Positions 26,796 through 36,899 are shown, numbered from the stretch's first letter. The stretch is DNA of 64,000 bases from Ruegeria conchae (GCF_000192475.1 NZ_AEYW01000018.1:223538-287537); one strand, 5' to 3'. A program made the numbers and translations. The notes: generated from the sequence alone by a model not told the origin.

Positions 26796-28619
26796 ATGTG
26801 TGGAATTGTTGGTGTTCTGGGCAGCCACGAAGCCGCCCCTATTCTGGTCGAAGCACTGAAGCGACTTGAGTATCGCGGCTATGACAGTGCGGGTATCGCT
26901 ACTGTTAATGATGGCGCGCTTGGGCGTCGTCGGGCTGTTGGCAAGTTGGTGAACCTGAGCGACCTTTTGGTGCATGAGCCATTGGCCGGGAAATCCGGCA
27001 TCGGTCATACCCGCTGGGCGACCCATGGGGCGCCATCAGTGAACAACGCGCATCCGCATAGGGCGGGACCTGTCGCTGTTGTGCACAATGGTATCGTCGA
27101 AAACTATCGCGAACTGCGGGCTGAGTTGGCTGAACATGGTGTTGACTTCGTCACGGACACTGACACCGAGACCGTTGCCTTGATGACAGAACGGTACATG
27201 TCCGAAGGACAATCGCCGATTGACGCTGCGTTCAATACGATCGACCGGCTCAAAGGCGCATTCGCACTCGCCTTCCTATTCGACGGGCAAGAAGATCTGA
27301 TCGTCGCAGCGCGTAAGGGCTCGCCTCTGGCGATAGGTCATGGCGATGGTGAGATGTTTGTCGGCTCGGACGCTATCGCATTGGCCCCGCTAACCGATCG
27401 CATCACCTATCTTGAAGAAGGTGATCGGGCGGTACTGACCCGCACTTCGCTGGAGATTCGAACCGAAATCGGTGAGCTTGCCAACCGCGAAATCCGGCAA
27501 ATTCAAATCGATCAGACCCGTGCCGACAAAGGCGGCCACAAGCACTATATGGCCAAGGAAATTGCCGAGCAGCCTGTTGTGGTGGCCGAAGCCATCCGCT
27601 CGTATCTTCCGACCGGAGGCGATCAGGTGGTGTTGCCCGGTGACGATCTGGATTTCACCAAGCTGGACCGTCTGACCATGGTGGCCTGCGGTACTGCATT
27701 CTATGCCTGCCTGACGGCGAAATACTGGTTCGAACAACTGGCCAAGATGCCAGTTGAAGTCGATATCGCCAGCGAGTTCCGCTATCGCGAGCCTCCGATC
27801 TCGGACCGGACGCTTGCGCTGTTTGTCAGCCAGTCAGGCGAAACCGCCGACACGCTTGCTGCCCTGCGCTATTGCGAAGGCAAGGCAGACAAGATCGTCT
27901 CGGTCGTCAATGTCGCCGAAAGCTCGATTGCGCGCGAAAGCGATATGGCTTTACCAATCCATGCGGGTGTTGAGATCGGTGTTGCCTCGACCAAGGCGTT
28001 CACCTGTCAGCTTAGCGTGTTGCTGATGCTTGCCCTCAAAGCCGCTGCAGATCGAGGCACGCTGAACGATGAAGAGATCGCCGATCACGCGGCCGCCCTT
28101 CGCGGCTTGCCGACAGTTCTGAATGCAGCGCTGGATCAGAACGACGCTATTCGCCAATCTGCCCAACGTCTATCCGAGGCGCGCGACGTGCTGTTCCTGG
28201 GCCGTGGCCTCATGTACCCTCTGGCCATGGAAGGTGCGCTGAAGCTCAAGGAAATTAGCTACATCCACGCCGAAGGTTACGCGTCGGGTGAGCTGAAACA
28301 CGGCCCCATCGCCCTGATCGACAAGCATATGCCGGTTGTTGTCATGGCACCGCGCGACGCAGTTTTCGACAAGACAGTTTCGAACATGCAGGAGGTGATG
28401 GCGCGTAAGGGCAAGGTTATCCTTGTCTCGGATGATGACGGTATCGCTGAGGCTGAAGATGGGGTTTGGAGTACGATCCGTATGCCACATGTGCACACCA
28501 GCCTTGCACCGATCCTCTATTCGGTGCCCGCGCAACTGCTGGCCTACCACACGGCGGTGGCTAAAGGTACAGATGTGGATCAGCCGCGCAATCTGGCAAA
28601 ATCCGTCACGGTCGAGTGA
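26796..28619 (+). CDS. glmS: Glutamine-fructose-6-phosphate aminotransferase (isomerizing)
   Basis: Makes glucosamine-6-phosphate from fructose-6-phosphate and glutamine, the entry to amino-sugar synthesis. A 607-residue protein with Cys2 as the N-terminal glutaminase nucleophile (MCGIVGVLGS), GHTRWATHGAPS, and two SIS domains (VACGTAFYACLTAKYW; SQSGETADTLAAL), ending KSVTVE. It forms an operon with glmU (3-base gap) and is followed after 6 bases by alkD. I saw no glmS-ribozyme-like element, which would not be expected in this group. Confidence 0.97.
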   Translation: MCGIVGVLGSHEAAPILVEALKRLEYRGYDSAGIATVNDGALGRRRAVGKLVNLSDLLVHEPLAGKSGIGHTRWATHGAPSVNNAHPHRAGPVAVVHNGIVENYRELRAELAEHGVDFVTDTDTETVALMTERYMSEGQSPIDAAFNTIDRLKGAFALAFLFDGQEDLIVAARKGSPLAIGHGDGEMFVGSDAIALAPLTDRITYLEEGDRAVLTRTSLEIRTEIGELANREIRQIQIDQTRADKGGHKHYMAKEIAEQPVVVAEAIRSYLPTGGDQVVLPGDDLDFTKLDRLTMVACGTAFYACLTAKYWFEQLAKMPVEVDIASEFRYREPPISDRTLALFVSQSGETADTLAALRYCEGKADKIVSVVNVAESSIARESDMALPIHAGVEIGVASTKAFTCQLSVLLMLALKAAADRGTLNDEEIADHAAALRGLPTVLNAALDQNDAIRQSAQRLSEARDVLFLGRGLMYPLAMEGALKLKEISYIHAEGYASGELKHGPIALIDKHMPVVVMAPRDAVFDKTVSNMQEVMARKGKVILVSDDDGIAEAEDGVWSTIRMPHVHTSLAPILYSVPAQLLAYHTAVAKGTDVDQPRNLAKSVTVE

Positions 28620-28625
28620 CGGCAC

Positions 28626-29309
28626 ATGCTGGCCTATCTGGATCAGATCAAAGCACATGCCGATCCTGAACGCGCAGAACAGGTGGCGGCCTATCACAAG
28701 GTTGATCGTCCTTATCTGGGTGTTCCGAATCCGGTGCTCAACGATCTGACCAAGGAGTGGCGGCGTGAACTCGAAATCGCTGACCGCGTCGCCGTCGCCG
28801 ACAGTTTGTGGCGGACCAACATCCATGAAGCACGGGTCGCTGCGGCAAAGTTGTTGACCCAAGCCCGAATCCGCCCCGATGACACGGTATGGGATCTGTT
28901 GCAAAGCTGGCTGCCAGAATTCGACGCCTGGGCGGTGGCCGACCATGCCTGCATGGCAATGCAAAAGCGCCTGACAGCCGATCCGACGCGGCTGGATCAG
29001 GTCGAACAGTGGACCAAATCAAACCACATGTGGACTAAGCGTGCCGCGCTGGTCGCCACCTTGCCCTGGACCAAACAGAACCACCCAAAACCGGAAGAGT
29101 TGGAGTGCCGCGACCGTATTCTTGGTTGGGCTGCAAGCTATGTCCCTGACCGGGAATGGTTTATCCAGAAAGCCATCGCATGGTGGCTGCGCGAATTGTC
29201 AAAGCACGATTCACAGCGCGTCGTCGCATTTCTTGAAACGCACGGCGCAAACATGAAACCATTTGCCCGCAAAGAAGCGGGCAAATACCTGCGCGCTCAG
29301 TCGGAATAG
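28626..29309 (+). CDS. DNA alkylation repair protein (AlkD family)
   Basis: HEAT-like alpha-helical DNA glycosylase of 227 residues, expected to remove 3-methyladenine or 7-methylguanine without base flipping. The supporting segments are DLTKEWRRELE, ARVAAAKLLTQ, DLLQSWLPEFDAWAVADH, RLDQVEQWTKSNHMWTKRAALVA and WFIQKAIAWWLRELSK (the conserved helix with aromatic residues that packs the DNA backbone). It follows glmS by 6 bases and its 3' end overlaps the convergent lipoprotein gene by 13 bases. Confidence 0.88.
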   Translation: MLAYLDQIKAHADPERAEQVAAYHKVDRPYLGVPNPVLNDLTKEWRRELEIADRVAVADSLWRTNIHEARVAAAKLLTQARIRPDDTVWDLLQSWLPEFDAWAVADHACMAMQKRLTADPTRLDQVEQWTKSNHMWTKRAALVATLPWTKQNHPKPEELECRDRILGWAASYVPDREWFIQKAIAWWLRELSKHDSQRVVAFLETHGANMKPFARKEAGKYLRAQSE

Positions 29310-29713
29310 ACTTCCAGTTCTACCAGCTCATCAAACGGCACAAGCAATGCGCGCATTGCCTCTAGTGACAAACGGCTTCCACCGCCTTCAGGCCCCGGCG
29401 CAGGGATAAGCGCAACATAGGCCTGCGCGCCTGTACGCGGTACAATGATACGACCATTGATTTCGGTCTTAACCAGGGGCGTTTGCAGCCAACGTCCCGG
29501 CGTATTCGGATCGCCAAGTCCTGCGACCGTCGTTTTTGCACCCGCCCAACCGACCGTAGCGACGACAGGTTCGGGCACCTCCTCAGCAGTCTCTGGTGCG
29601 GCAGGCGCGGTCACAGGCGCTGTGGATGACCCACTAAACACTCGGTCCGTGGCGGACCGAACCGCATCGCAGCCAGCGACAAAAACACAAACCAAAACCA
29701 AAGCATGTTTCAT
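29297..29713 (-). CDS. Small lipoprotein of unknown function
   Basis: A 138-residue protein with a lipoprotein signal (MKHALVLVCVFVAGCDA, Cys15 lipidated), then a low-complexity Ala/Pro/Glu/Val linker (about residues 25-52) and a compact domain (VGWAGAKTTVAGLGDP ... TPLVKTEINGRIIVPRTGAQAYVALIP) that ends LVELEVYSD. No named family is recognised. It converges on alkD with a 13-base 3' overlap and is divergent from moaA. The start at the lipoprotein signal is preferred over a longer frame with 14 extra polar residues. Confidence 0.8.
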   Translation of the reverse strand: MKHALVLVCVFVAGCDAVRSATDRVFSGSSTAPVTAPAAPETAEEVPEPVVATVGWAGAKTTVAGLGDPNTPGRWLQTPLVKTEINGRIIVPRTGAQAYVALIPAPGPEGGGSRLSLEAMRALLVPFDELVELEVYSD

Positions 29714-29804
29714 GCCGAAAACCCTATTCTTCTCAGCTTGACTGTTCCAGCCCAAAACTCAGTTCGCCCTTGCCGCGGCCGGGCCTCCGCTTTACCTATG
29801 AGCC

Positions 29805-30812
29805 ATGACAGCTCCGCTAATCGACCCATTTGCCCGCGCCATCACCTATCTCCGCGTCTCCGTCACGGACCGCTGTGATTTTCGCTGCGTCTATTGCATG
29901 TCCGAGGATATGAAGTTCCTCCCCAAAAAAGACCTTCTGACGCTGGAAGAACTGGACCGCATGTGCACCACGTTCGTGAACCTGGGCGTCGAAAAGCTGC
30001 GCATCACCGGAGGAGAGCCCCTGGTGCGCCGGAACATCATGTCTTTCTTCAACAGCATGACACGGCATCTGGATAGCGGTGCCCTGAAAGAGCTGACACT
30101 GACAACCAATGGTTCACAACTGCATCGTTTCGCCGAAGAACTTTATGCGGCGGGCGTGCGACGTGTGAATGTATCGCTGGATACTCTGGACGAGGACAAA
30201 TTCGCAAAGGTCACCCGCTGGGGCCGCCTCAAACAGGTACTGAACGGCATCGACGCGGCGCAAAAGGCCGGGCTGCGTGTCAAGATCAACGCTGTTGCGC
30301 TTAAAGGTTTCAACGAACCAGAACTGCCCAAGATCACTGACTGGTGTGCCGAGCGCGACATGGACCTTACCTGGATCGAGGTCATGCCCATGGGCGATAT
30401 CGGCAACGAGGACCGCCTAGATCAATATTGGTCGCTCAAAGACGTCCGCAAGGAATACGAAAACCACTATGCTGTCACCGATCTGGCTGAACGCACCGGC
30501 GGCCCGGCGCGCTATGTGCGGCTAGAAGAAACGGGTCAGAAAATAGGTTTCATCACACCCCTTTCGCATAATTTCTGCGAAAGCTGCAATCGCGTGCGCC
30601 TAACCTGCACGGGTGAGCTGTATATGTGCCTGGGTCAAGAAGACATGGCGGATCTGCGCGGTCCTCTGCGCGACCATCCCGATACGGAGCAACCGCTTGA
30701 AAAGGCGATCCGGGCTGCTATCAACCTCAAGCCCAAGGGTCATGACTTCGATTACTCGAGGCAGTCTATCGACGGCCAAATGAGCCGTCATATGAGCCAT
30801 ACAGGCGGCTGA
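29805..30812 (+). CDS. moaA: GTP 3',8-cyclase (molybdenum cofactor biosynthesis)
   Basis: Radical-SAM enzyme for the first step of molybdopterin synthesis, 335 residues. The SAM cluster motif is Cys24, Cys28, Cys31 (CDFRCVYC). The C-terminal cluster motif is [19 protein letters not shown], and the chain ends with the conserved Gly-Gly (SHTGG) needed for activity. It is followed after 1 base by waaA. The product cofactor would serve the molybdenum hydroxylase encoded near 52 kb. Confidence 0.96.
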   Translation: MTAPLIDPFARAITYLRVSVTDRCDFRCVYCMSEDMKFLPKKDLLTLEELDRMCTTFVNLGVEKLRITGGEPLVRRNIMSFFNSMTRHLDSGALKELTLTTNGSQLHRFAEELYAAGVRRVNVSLDTLDEDKFAKVTRWGRLKQVLNGIDAAQKAGLRVKINAVALKGFNEPELPKITDWCAERDMDLTWIEVMPMGDIGNEDRLDQYWSLKDVRKEYENHYAVTDLAERTGGPARYVRLEETGQKIGFITPLSHNFCESCNRVRLTCTGELYMCLGQEDMADLRGPLRDHPDTEQPLEKAIRAAINLKPKGHDFDYSRQSIDGQMSRHMSHTGG

Positions 30813-30813
30813 A

Positions 30814-32109
30814 ATGCCCGAAAGCCCACAGCCTACTCTGCTGTACAATTTGTACTGCGGCCTGATGACGACCGCCGAACCGCTGGTCTGGCGTAAAGTC
30901 CGTGGAAAAATGCAGGCTGCAGGCGTCTCCAATACTCGCCAGCAGGAACGACTGGGCCATGCCAGTCTGCCTCGCCCGCAAGGGCAACTGATCTGGTTCC
31001 ACGCCGCCAGTGTAGGTGAAAGCCTTTCAGTCCTAAGCCTGATCAATCGATTGGGAAATAGCTTACCGGAAGCCGAATTTCTGATCACTTCAGGTACCCC
31101 GACTTCCGCGGAACTGATCGGGAAACGCCTTCCTGCGCGCACCCGCCATCAATACCCACCGCTGGACAGCGCGACTCCGGTGCACCGGTTTCTGGACCAT
31201 TGGCAGCCCAGCGCAGGAATCTTCGTTGAAAGCGAAATCTGGCCACGATTGATTGTTGAAGCCACCAAGAATGGCGCGCCACTGGCATTGCTCAATGCCC
31301 GTCTGTCAGACAAATCAGCCACTGGATGGAAAAAACGCCCCAAAACCGCACGCTTCATTCTAGATCAGTTCAAGCTGTTTCTAACTCAAAACACCAAAAC
31401 AGCCGACAACCTGATCGACATGGGCGCTGATGCTAAACGTGTCCAACCCGGCACGAACCTCAAAGCCATGTCTGATCCGCTGCCCGTCCACCAGGAAACA
31501 CTAGACGCGATCAAATCACAGATCGCTGGACGCCCAATGTGGATCGCCAGTTCGACGCATTCAGGTGAGGAAGAAATCGTTCTGGCGGCTCATCGGTTAT
31601 TGTTGCAGCGTTGGCCTGATCTTCTGCTGCTACTGATCCCGCGCCACCCTGAACGCAGGGATGAGGTTATTAAGCTCGCAGGCGATGCCGGCCTGTCGAC
31701 TGCTCAACGCAGTACGGATCAGCCGATCAGGTCAGACACTCAGGTTTATGTCGCAGATACATTAGGCGAAACCGGAACCTGGTACGCACTTTGCCCGATC
31801 GTTTTCCTAGGTGGCTCGCTCAAGGAGATCGGAGGCCACAACCCTTTTGAACCTGCGCAAGCCGGGGCCGCAGTAATCACTGGTCCGGGCTTCTTCAATT
31901 TTGCCGAAACATTTGCACCCTTGATCGAAACCGGCGGCGCGGTCTTGGTCAATTCTGCCAGCGACCTTTCAGATTCGGTCGCCCTATGGCTGTCGGAAAA
32001 GGACGTTCTTGCCGCAGCGCAAACCGCAGCCCAAGCCTGCGTCAACACGCAAAAATCCGCGTTGGACGAGGTGATCGACACGCTGTGCAACCGCCTTTCA
32101 CTCCACTGA
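30814..32109 (+). CDS. waaA: 3-deoxy-D-manno-octulosonic acid (Kdo) transferase
   Basis: Adds Kdo to lipid A precursor, a 431-residue GT30 glycosyltransferase at the inner membrane. The family motifs are IWFHAASVGESLS with the catalytic glutamate (about residues 61-73), GIFVESEIWPRLI, ALLNARLSDKS and the C-terminal LGGSLKEIGGHNPFEPAQAG nucleotide-sugar site. The first residues (LLYNLYCGLMTTAEPLVW) form a weakly hydrophobic anchor. Typical length. It ends ahead of a palindromic repeat that probably stops transcription. Confidence 0.95.
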   Translation: MPESPQPTLLYNLYCGLMTTAEPLVWRKVRGKMQAAGVSNTRQQERLGHASLPRPQGQLIWFHAASVGESLSVLSLINRLGNSLPEAEFLITSGTPTSAELIGKRLPARTRHQYPPLDSATPVHRFLDHWQPSAGIFVESEIWPRLIVEATKNGAPLALLNARLSDKSATGWKKRPKTARFILDQFKLFLTQNTKTADNLIDMGADAKRVQPGTNLKAMSDPLPVHQETLDAIKSQIAGRPMWIASSTHSGEEEIVLAAHRLLLQRWPDLLLLLIPRHPERRDEVIKLAGDAGLSTAQRSTDQPIRSDTQVYVADTLGETGTWYALCPIVFLGGSLKEIGGHNPFEPAQAGAAVITGPGFFNFAETFAPLIETGGAVLVNSASDLSDSVALWLSEKDVLAAAQTAAQACVNTQKSALDEVIDTLCNRLSLH

Positions 32110-32132
32110 CCTTGGGCACCGATCCCGCTTCT

Positions 32133-32182
32133 TCTGGTTAAAAATATCCCGGAGAGCGCGAGGGGCTGGCCCCTCGCCTCTC
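32133..32182. repeat. Interspersed palindromic repeat, copy 1 (terminator-like)
   Basis: Begins TCTGGTTAAAAATATCCCGG and contains GCGAGGGGC-TG-GCCCCTCGC (32158-32177) as a perfect 9-pair hairpin flanked by GAGAG/CTCTC. It lies between the converging waaA and M20D genes and matches two other copies at 45.8 and 55.7 kb in the leader (TCTGG...AAATAYYCC) and in the GAGGGG/CCCCTC hairpin. Probably a bidirectional terminator. Confidence 0.7.
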
Positions 32183-32186
32183 ACCT

Positions 32187-33350
32187 TCAAGCAGCAGGCA
32201 TCCTCTGCTCGACAATCTCAGCCCACCAGCTGCACCCGGCAGGAATAGCCTCATCGTTGAAGTTATACTCCGGGTGATGAACCATCGCCGTGTCGCCATT
32301 GCCCACCAGGATATAAGCGCCCGGACGTTCTTCGAGCATAAATGCGAAATCCTCACCACCCATAACCAAGGGTGCCTCATCGCAACTGCCCGAGACCGAC
32401 TTCGCTACCCCGGCAGCAAAATCCGTCTGTTCGTCGCTGTTCACCATGACCGGATACCCGCGAATATAGGTCACATCTGCCGATCCACCGAACGTTGCCG
32501 CGACACCATTGCAAATCTCATTGATCCGCTTTTCCGCCAAATCACGCATCTCTTTGCTCATGGTACGCACGGTACCTTTGATCTGCACCGTTTGTGGAAT
32601 AACATTGAACGCCTTCGAAGACGTCTCGAACGACGTCACTGACACCACAACCTGATCGATCGGGTCCGCATTGCGCGAAGCAATCGTCTGCAACGCCAGA
32701 ACCGCCTGAGCGGTCATGACGGTTGTGTCGATGGTCTCCTGTGGCTTCGCGGCATGGCCACCGCGGCCCTCAAAGGTAATGTCAAACTGATCAGTCGCAG
32801 CAAAGAACGAACCCGGACGGATGGCGAAACTGCCCACCGGACGGCCAGGCCAGTTGTGCATGCCGTAGACCTCTTGGATATTCCAACGCTCCATCATGCC
32901 GTCTTCGCACATCTCACGACCGCCGCCGCCACCTTCTTCGGCAGGTTGGAAAATCACAACGACTGTGCCGTCGAAATTGCGCGTCTCCGACAGATATTTC
33001 GCTGCACCAAGCAGCATTGCTGTATGACCATCATGACCACAGGCATGCATCGCGCCATCGGTCTTTGAGGCATAAGCCAGCCCCGTCGCCTCAAGAATCG
33101 GCAGCGCATCCATATCAGCACGCAGGCCGATGACCTTTCCGTTGGAATCAGATTTGCCCTTAATCACACCAACAACACCGGTGCGCCCGATCCCAGTGAC
33201 GACCTCGTCACAGCCAAACTCATTTAGTTTGTCCGCGACCAGGGCGCTGGTGCGGTGAGTTTCAAACAGAATCTCTGGGTTTTCATGAATATCACGTCGC
33301 CATTCGGTGATTTCGGCCTGCAATTCAGCAAAGCGGTTCTTAACTGGCAT
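32187..33350 (-). CDS. M20D amidohydrolase (N-acyl amino acid/hippurate hydrolase type), paralogue A
   Basis: Metal-dependent aminoacylase-like amidohydrolase of 387 residues. Visible motifs are GLRADMDALPI, MHACGHDGHTAMLLGAAKYL with metal-binding Cys and His, FQPAEEGGGGG with the catalytic glutamate pair, and the lid-domain motif FEGRGGHAAKPQETIDT. It begins MPVKNRFAELQAEIT, almost as the other two copies do. It is the last of three tandem paralogues, 17 bases beyond the second, likely one transcript ending at the palindromic repeat. Confidence 0.93.
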   Translation of the reverse strand: MPVKNRFAELQAEITEWRRDIHENPEILFETHRTSALVADKLNEFGCDEVVTGIGRTGVVGVIKGKSDSNGKVIGLRADMDALPILEATGLAYASKTDGAMHACGHDGHTAMLLGAAKYLSETRNFDGTVVVIFQPAEEGGGGGREMCEDGMMERWNIQEVYGMHNWPGRPVGSFAIRPGSFFAATDQFDITFEGRGGHAAKPQETIDTTVMTAQAVLALQTIASRNADPIDQVVVSVTSFETSSKAFNVIPQTVQIKGTVRTMSKEMRDLAEKRINEICNGVAATFGGSADVTYIRGYPVMVNSDEQTDFAAGVAKSVSGSCDEAPLVMGGEDFAFMLEERPGAYILVGNGDTAMVHHPEYNFNDEAIPAGCSWWAEIVEQRMPAA

Positions 33351-33367
33351 CTTTTCTCTCTCCTAAT

Positions 33368-34531
33368 TCAAGCGGCGGGCATCCGGCGCTCGACCATTTC
33401 GGCGAACCATGAACATCCCAGCGGGATGATCTCATCGTTGAAGTTGTATTCGGGGTGGTGCAGCCCGGCGGTATCGCCATTGCCCAACACGATGAAGGCC
33501 CCGGGGCGTTCTTCCAGCATGAACGAGAAATCCTCGCCCCCCATTACCATCGGTGCTTCGCCGCAACTTCCGCCCACCGAAATTGCGGCCTCGGCGGCAT
33601 AACCCGTCTGTTCCTCGGCGTTGATCGTCACCGGAACGCCGCGCGTATAGGTGACTTTGACTGTGCCCCCGAAGGTCTCGGCGATCCCTTGGCTGACCTC
33701 GGTCAAACGCTGCTCGATCAGATCGCGCATTTCGTTTGAATGGGTTCGCACGGTGCCCTTCACCTCCGCCGATTGCGGGATCACGTTGAACGCCTTGGAT
33801 GAGGTCTCGACCGAGGTCACAGACAGAACCGCCTGCAAGGTCGGGTCTGCGTTGCGCGATACTATGGTTTGCAGCGCCACAATCAGCTGCGACAACATCA
33901 CTGTCGTATCAATGGTTTCATGCGGTTTGGCCGCGTGGCCGCCCCGGCCTTCCAGACGAATGTCGAACTCATCCGCAGCCGCCAGCAGCGGGCCCGACCG
34001 GATCGCAAACTGCCCTGTCGGCACACCGGGCACATTGTGCATGGCATAGACTTCCTGAATGCCGAACCGATCCATCAGACCGTCCTTGCACATTGCCTCG
34101 GCCCCGTTGCCGCCCTCTTCCGCCGGTTGGAAGATCACGATGGCTGTGCCATCGAAATTCCGCGTCTCCGATAGGTATTTCGCCGCCCCCAGAACCATCG
34201 CGGTATGGCCATCATGCCCGCAGGCATGCATGGCGCCATCAGTCTTCGACGCATAGTCGAGACCAGTCTGCTCTTGCATTGGCAGCGCGTCCATATCGGC
34301 GCGCAGCCCGATCACGCGGCCCTGCTTGTCGGTTTTACCTCTGATCACGCCAACAACACCGGTCCGGCCAATGCCGGTCACGACCTCATCGCAACCGAAC
34401 TCTTTCAGCTTTTCGGCCACCAAAGCGCTTGTGCGGTGGGTGTCATAGAGGATCTCGGGATGTTGATGGATATCCCGCCGCCAACCGGTGATTTCTTCGT
34501 GCATTTCGGCAAGTCGGTTCTTGATTGGCAT
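33368..34531 (-). CDS. M20D amidohydrolase, paralogue B
   Basis: A 387-residue protein collinear with its neighbours, with GLRADMDALPM, MHACGHDGHTAMVLGAAKYL, FQPAEEGGNGAEAM and LEGRGGHAAKPHETIDT. It is visibly closer to paralogue A than to C across the whole length. I use the ATG giving MPIKNRLAEMHEEIT, by alignment with the copies, rather than a start 19 codons upstream. Substrates of the family include N-acetyl amino acids, hippurate and indole-3-acetyl conjugates; none can be picked by sequence. Confidence 0.93.
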   Translation of the reverse strand: MPIKNRLAEMHEEITGWRRDIHQHPEILYDTHRTSALVAEKLKEFGCDEVVTGIGRTGVVGVIRGKTDKQGRVIGLRADMDALPMQEQTGLDYASKTDGAMHACGHDGHTAMVLGAAKYLSETRNFDGTAIVIFQPAEEGGNGAEAMCKDGLMDRFGIQEVYAMHNVPGVPTGQFAIRSGPLLAAADEFDIRLEGRGGHAAKPHETIDTTVMLSQLIVALQTIVSRNADPTLQAVLSVTSVETSSKAFNVIPQSAEVKGTVRTHSNEMRDLIEQRLTEVSQGIAETFGGTVKVTYTRGVPVTINAEEQTGYAAEAAISVGGSCGEAPMVMGGEDFSFMLEERPGAFIVLGNGDTAGLHHPEYNFNDEIIPLGCSWFAEMVERRMPAA

Positions 34532-34545
34532 CTGATCCTCCCAAA

Positions 34546-35712
34546 TCAGGCGACGGGCATTCGTCGTTCCACCAGCTCTGCAAACCAACTGCAGCCGGCG
34601 GGTATGGCGTCGTCGTCAAAATTGTATTCTGGGTGATGGCACATGGCCGTGTCCCCATTCCCGATAAAGATGTAGGCTCCGGGCCGTTCTTCAAGCATGT
34701 AAGCGAAATCTTCTGATGGCATGATCGGATCGGTACTGTCGTTGATCTTACCTGAGACCGCCTCTGCGGCTTCAGCAGCAAAAACCGTTTCAGCCTCCGA
34801 GTTCACGGTCACCGGATACCCTGGTGTCCATGTCATTTTCGCGGTTGCCCCAAAGGCCGAGGCCGTATCTTCAGCGATCCGTCGCACGCGCTCTTCCGCG
34901 ATCTTGCGATATTCGGGATCAAGCGTACGAACCGTGCCTTGCAGACGTACCGTATGGGCGATCACATTCGAAGCAGCGCTGTCGGTTTCAAATGTTCCGA
35001 CGGTCAGCACGACACGTTTGATCGGATCGACGGTACGCGACACAACCGATTGCAGTGCAACGACAATATGCGATGCAACCAGCGTCGTATCCACCGCATC
35101 ATGCGGGGCAGCAGCATGGCCGCCTTTGCCAGTCACCACAATTTCGAACTCGTCTGATGAGGCCAGCAATGCGCCTGGGCGGATGGCGAATTCCCCAACC
35201 GGCATCCCGGGCATATTGTGCATCCCATAGACTTCTTGGATGCCCCAACGATCCATCAGCCCGTCCTGGCACATCGCCAGACCACCTGCCCCGCCTTCCT
35301 CGGCAGGTTGAAAGATCAGAACCACGGTGCCATCGAAATTCCGCGTCTCAGCGAGATATTGCGCCGCCCCCAGCAGCATCGAGGTATGACCGTCATGCCC
35401 GCATGCATGCATCTTGCCCGAAACGGTCGAGGCATAGTCAAGCCCGGTCGCCTCTTCGATCGGCAGAGCATCCATATCGGCACGCAGTCCGATAACCCGA
35501 CCCTTCGTATTTTCGCGCCCTTTGATCACCGCGACAACACCAGTTTTGCCGATGCCAGGCGTGATGTCATCGACTCCGATCTCGCGTAGACGATCAACGA
35601 CAAAACCCGCCGTTTCTTCGACATCGTACAGCAACTCAGGGTGCATATGCAGATGGCGGCGCCACTTGGTGATTTGACCATGCATATCGGCAAGCCGGTT
35701 CTTGACGGGCAT
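34546..35712 (-). CDS. M20D amidohydrolase, paralogue C
   Basis: A 388-residue protein starting MPVKNRLADMHGQIT, with GLRADMDALPI, MHACGHDGHTSMLLGAAQYL, FQPAEEGGAGGLAM and VTGKGGHAAAPHDAVDT. It is the most divergent of the three copies, notably in the C-terminal third (SGKINDSTDPIMPSEDFAYML, where A and B read GEAPMVMGGEDF-like). Loss of the GGEDF glycines in favour of PSEDF may change substrate choice. It lies 20 bases downstream of the argE-like gene. Confidence 0.93.
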   Translation of the reverse strand: MPVKNRLADMHGQITKWRRHLHMHPELLYDVEETAGFVVDRLREIGVDDITPGIGKTGVVAVIKGRENTKGRVIGLRADMDALPIEEATGLDYASTVSGKMHACGHDGHTSMLLGAAQYLAETRNFDGTVVLIFQPAEEGGAGGLAMCQDGLMDRWGIQEVYGMHNMPGMPVGEFAIRPGALLASSDEFEIVVTGKGGHAAAPHDAVDTTLVASHIVVALQSVVSRTVDPIKRVVLTVGTFETDSAASNVIAHTVRLQGTVRTLDPEYRKIAEERVRRIAEDTASAFGATAKMTWTPGYPVTVNSEAETVFAAEAAEAVSGKINDSTDPIMPSEDFAYMLEERPGAYIFIGNGDTAMCHHPEYNFDDDAIPAGCSWFAELVERRMPVA

Positions 35713-35732
35713 CTTAGATCTCCCTTCAGGTG

Positions 35733-36899
35733 TTATTTGCAGAGACGCTGGACCAGACGCTCCATGAATTTGTGACCCGCATCGAACTGCGAAACTTCTA
35801 TGAATTCATTAGGTTGATGCGCTTGGGCTATATCGCCGGGGCCGCAAATTACCGCCGAGTACCCGGCCTCTTGGAATTGTCCCGCCTCTGTGCCGTAGCT
35901 GACGACATGAGTCGCGTTGTCGCCAGTCAGAGAGCGTACAAGTATCTCAGCCTCACCTTCGGTTTCAGGCACCAATGCAGGCACAGCGAAATGATCGGAC
36001 ACGTCTATGCGTGCTTCGGGATGAACGGCCTGAATCTGCACCTCAGCCTGCCGAACCTGATCAAGATAGGCGTCGCGCCATTGTGCAGCTTGTTCGCCGG
36101 GCACAACCCGGAAATCCATCATGAACCGGCAATCCTTGGCGGTGATGTTATGCGCTGTGCCACCCTCGATCATGCCGACATGACATGTCGTCCACGGCGG
36201 GTCGAATACGGCGGCAATGTCTGATGGTTCCGCCGCCATATTTTCAGCGTTGCGCTGATTGGCCCAATCGATCAGCGGTGCGGCCGCCATGATCGCATTA
36301 ACACCGGTATGCATGATCGAGCTGTGAACTTCGAACCCCACCACATGTGTGTCGTAGCCGAACCCGCCTTTGTGTCCGGTAACAGCCTGCATCGTTGACG
36401 GCTCGCCCACGATCACTGCCGAGCCCTTGGGTAAGACCTTCTGCATAGCCTGAATCATCGGCGGCGCACCTGTGCATCCCACCTCTTCATCAAAGCTCAG
36501 CGCCAATTGCAGGGGGCGTTTCACATCAGCGTATTGCGCCTCAACCAGAGCCCAAATCGCCAGTGCGTCAAAGCCCTTCATATCGCAGGTGCCACGCCCG
36601 TAATACTTTCCGTCTTTCTCGGTTACGACAAAAGGATCTGTATCCCAGGGTTGGCCATCGACCGGCACAACATCCGTGTGCCCCGACAGCACGATAGCAC
36701 CCTCTTCCCAAGGGCCGACATGCGCGAAAATTGCCGCCTTGTGCGGCTGGTCCGGATCCGGCCAGCGATGGGAGTCGATTCCATGGCTTTGCAGATACCG
36801 CTCGACCCAATCCACCAGCGGAAGGTTTGTGTCGCGGCTGACCGTTGGGAACGAAATCAGCCGGGCCATGATTTCAAGCGGCGTCAGGCGTTCGGCCAT
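35733..36899 (-). CDS. argE: Acetylornithine deacetylase-like M20A peptidase
   Basis: A 388-residue zinc peptidase with LSGHTDVVPVDGQPW (metal His/Asp), YGRGTCDMKGFDALA, FDEEVGCTGAPPMI (catalytic and metal glutamates) and GHKGGFGYDTHV, matching the ArgE branch of M20 rather than the M20D group next to it. It would deacetylate N-acetylornithine or other N-acyl amino acids. Because it sits in an operon with peptide transport and other amidohydrolases rather than arginine genes, a catabolic role is as likely as a biosynthetic one. Confidence 0.87.
   Translation of the reverse strand: MAERLTPLEIMARLISFPTVSRDTNLPLVDWVERYLQSHGIDSHRWPDPDQPHKAAIFAHVGPWEEGAIVLSGHTDVVPVDGQPWDTDPFVVTEKDGKYYGRGTCDMKGFDALAIWALVEAQYADVKRPLQLALSFDEEVGCTGAPPMIQAMQKVLPKGSAVIVGEPSTMQAVTGHKGGFGYDTHVVGFEVHSSIMHTGVNAIMAAAPLIDWANQRNAENMAAEPSDIAAVFDPPWTTCHVGMIEGGTAHNITAKDCRFMMDFRVVPGEQAAQWRDAYLDQVRQAEVQIQAVHPEARIDVSDHFAVPALVPETEGEAEILVRSLTGDNATHVVSYGTEAGQFQEAGYSAVICGPGDIAQAHQPNEFIEVSQFDAGHKFMERLVQRLCK

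Noticed and set aside
26600..26830. glmS-type riboswitch ahead of glmS
   Set aside because: glmS begins 3 bases after glmU with no leader, so there is no room for such an element.
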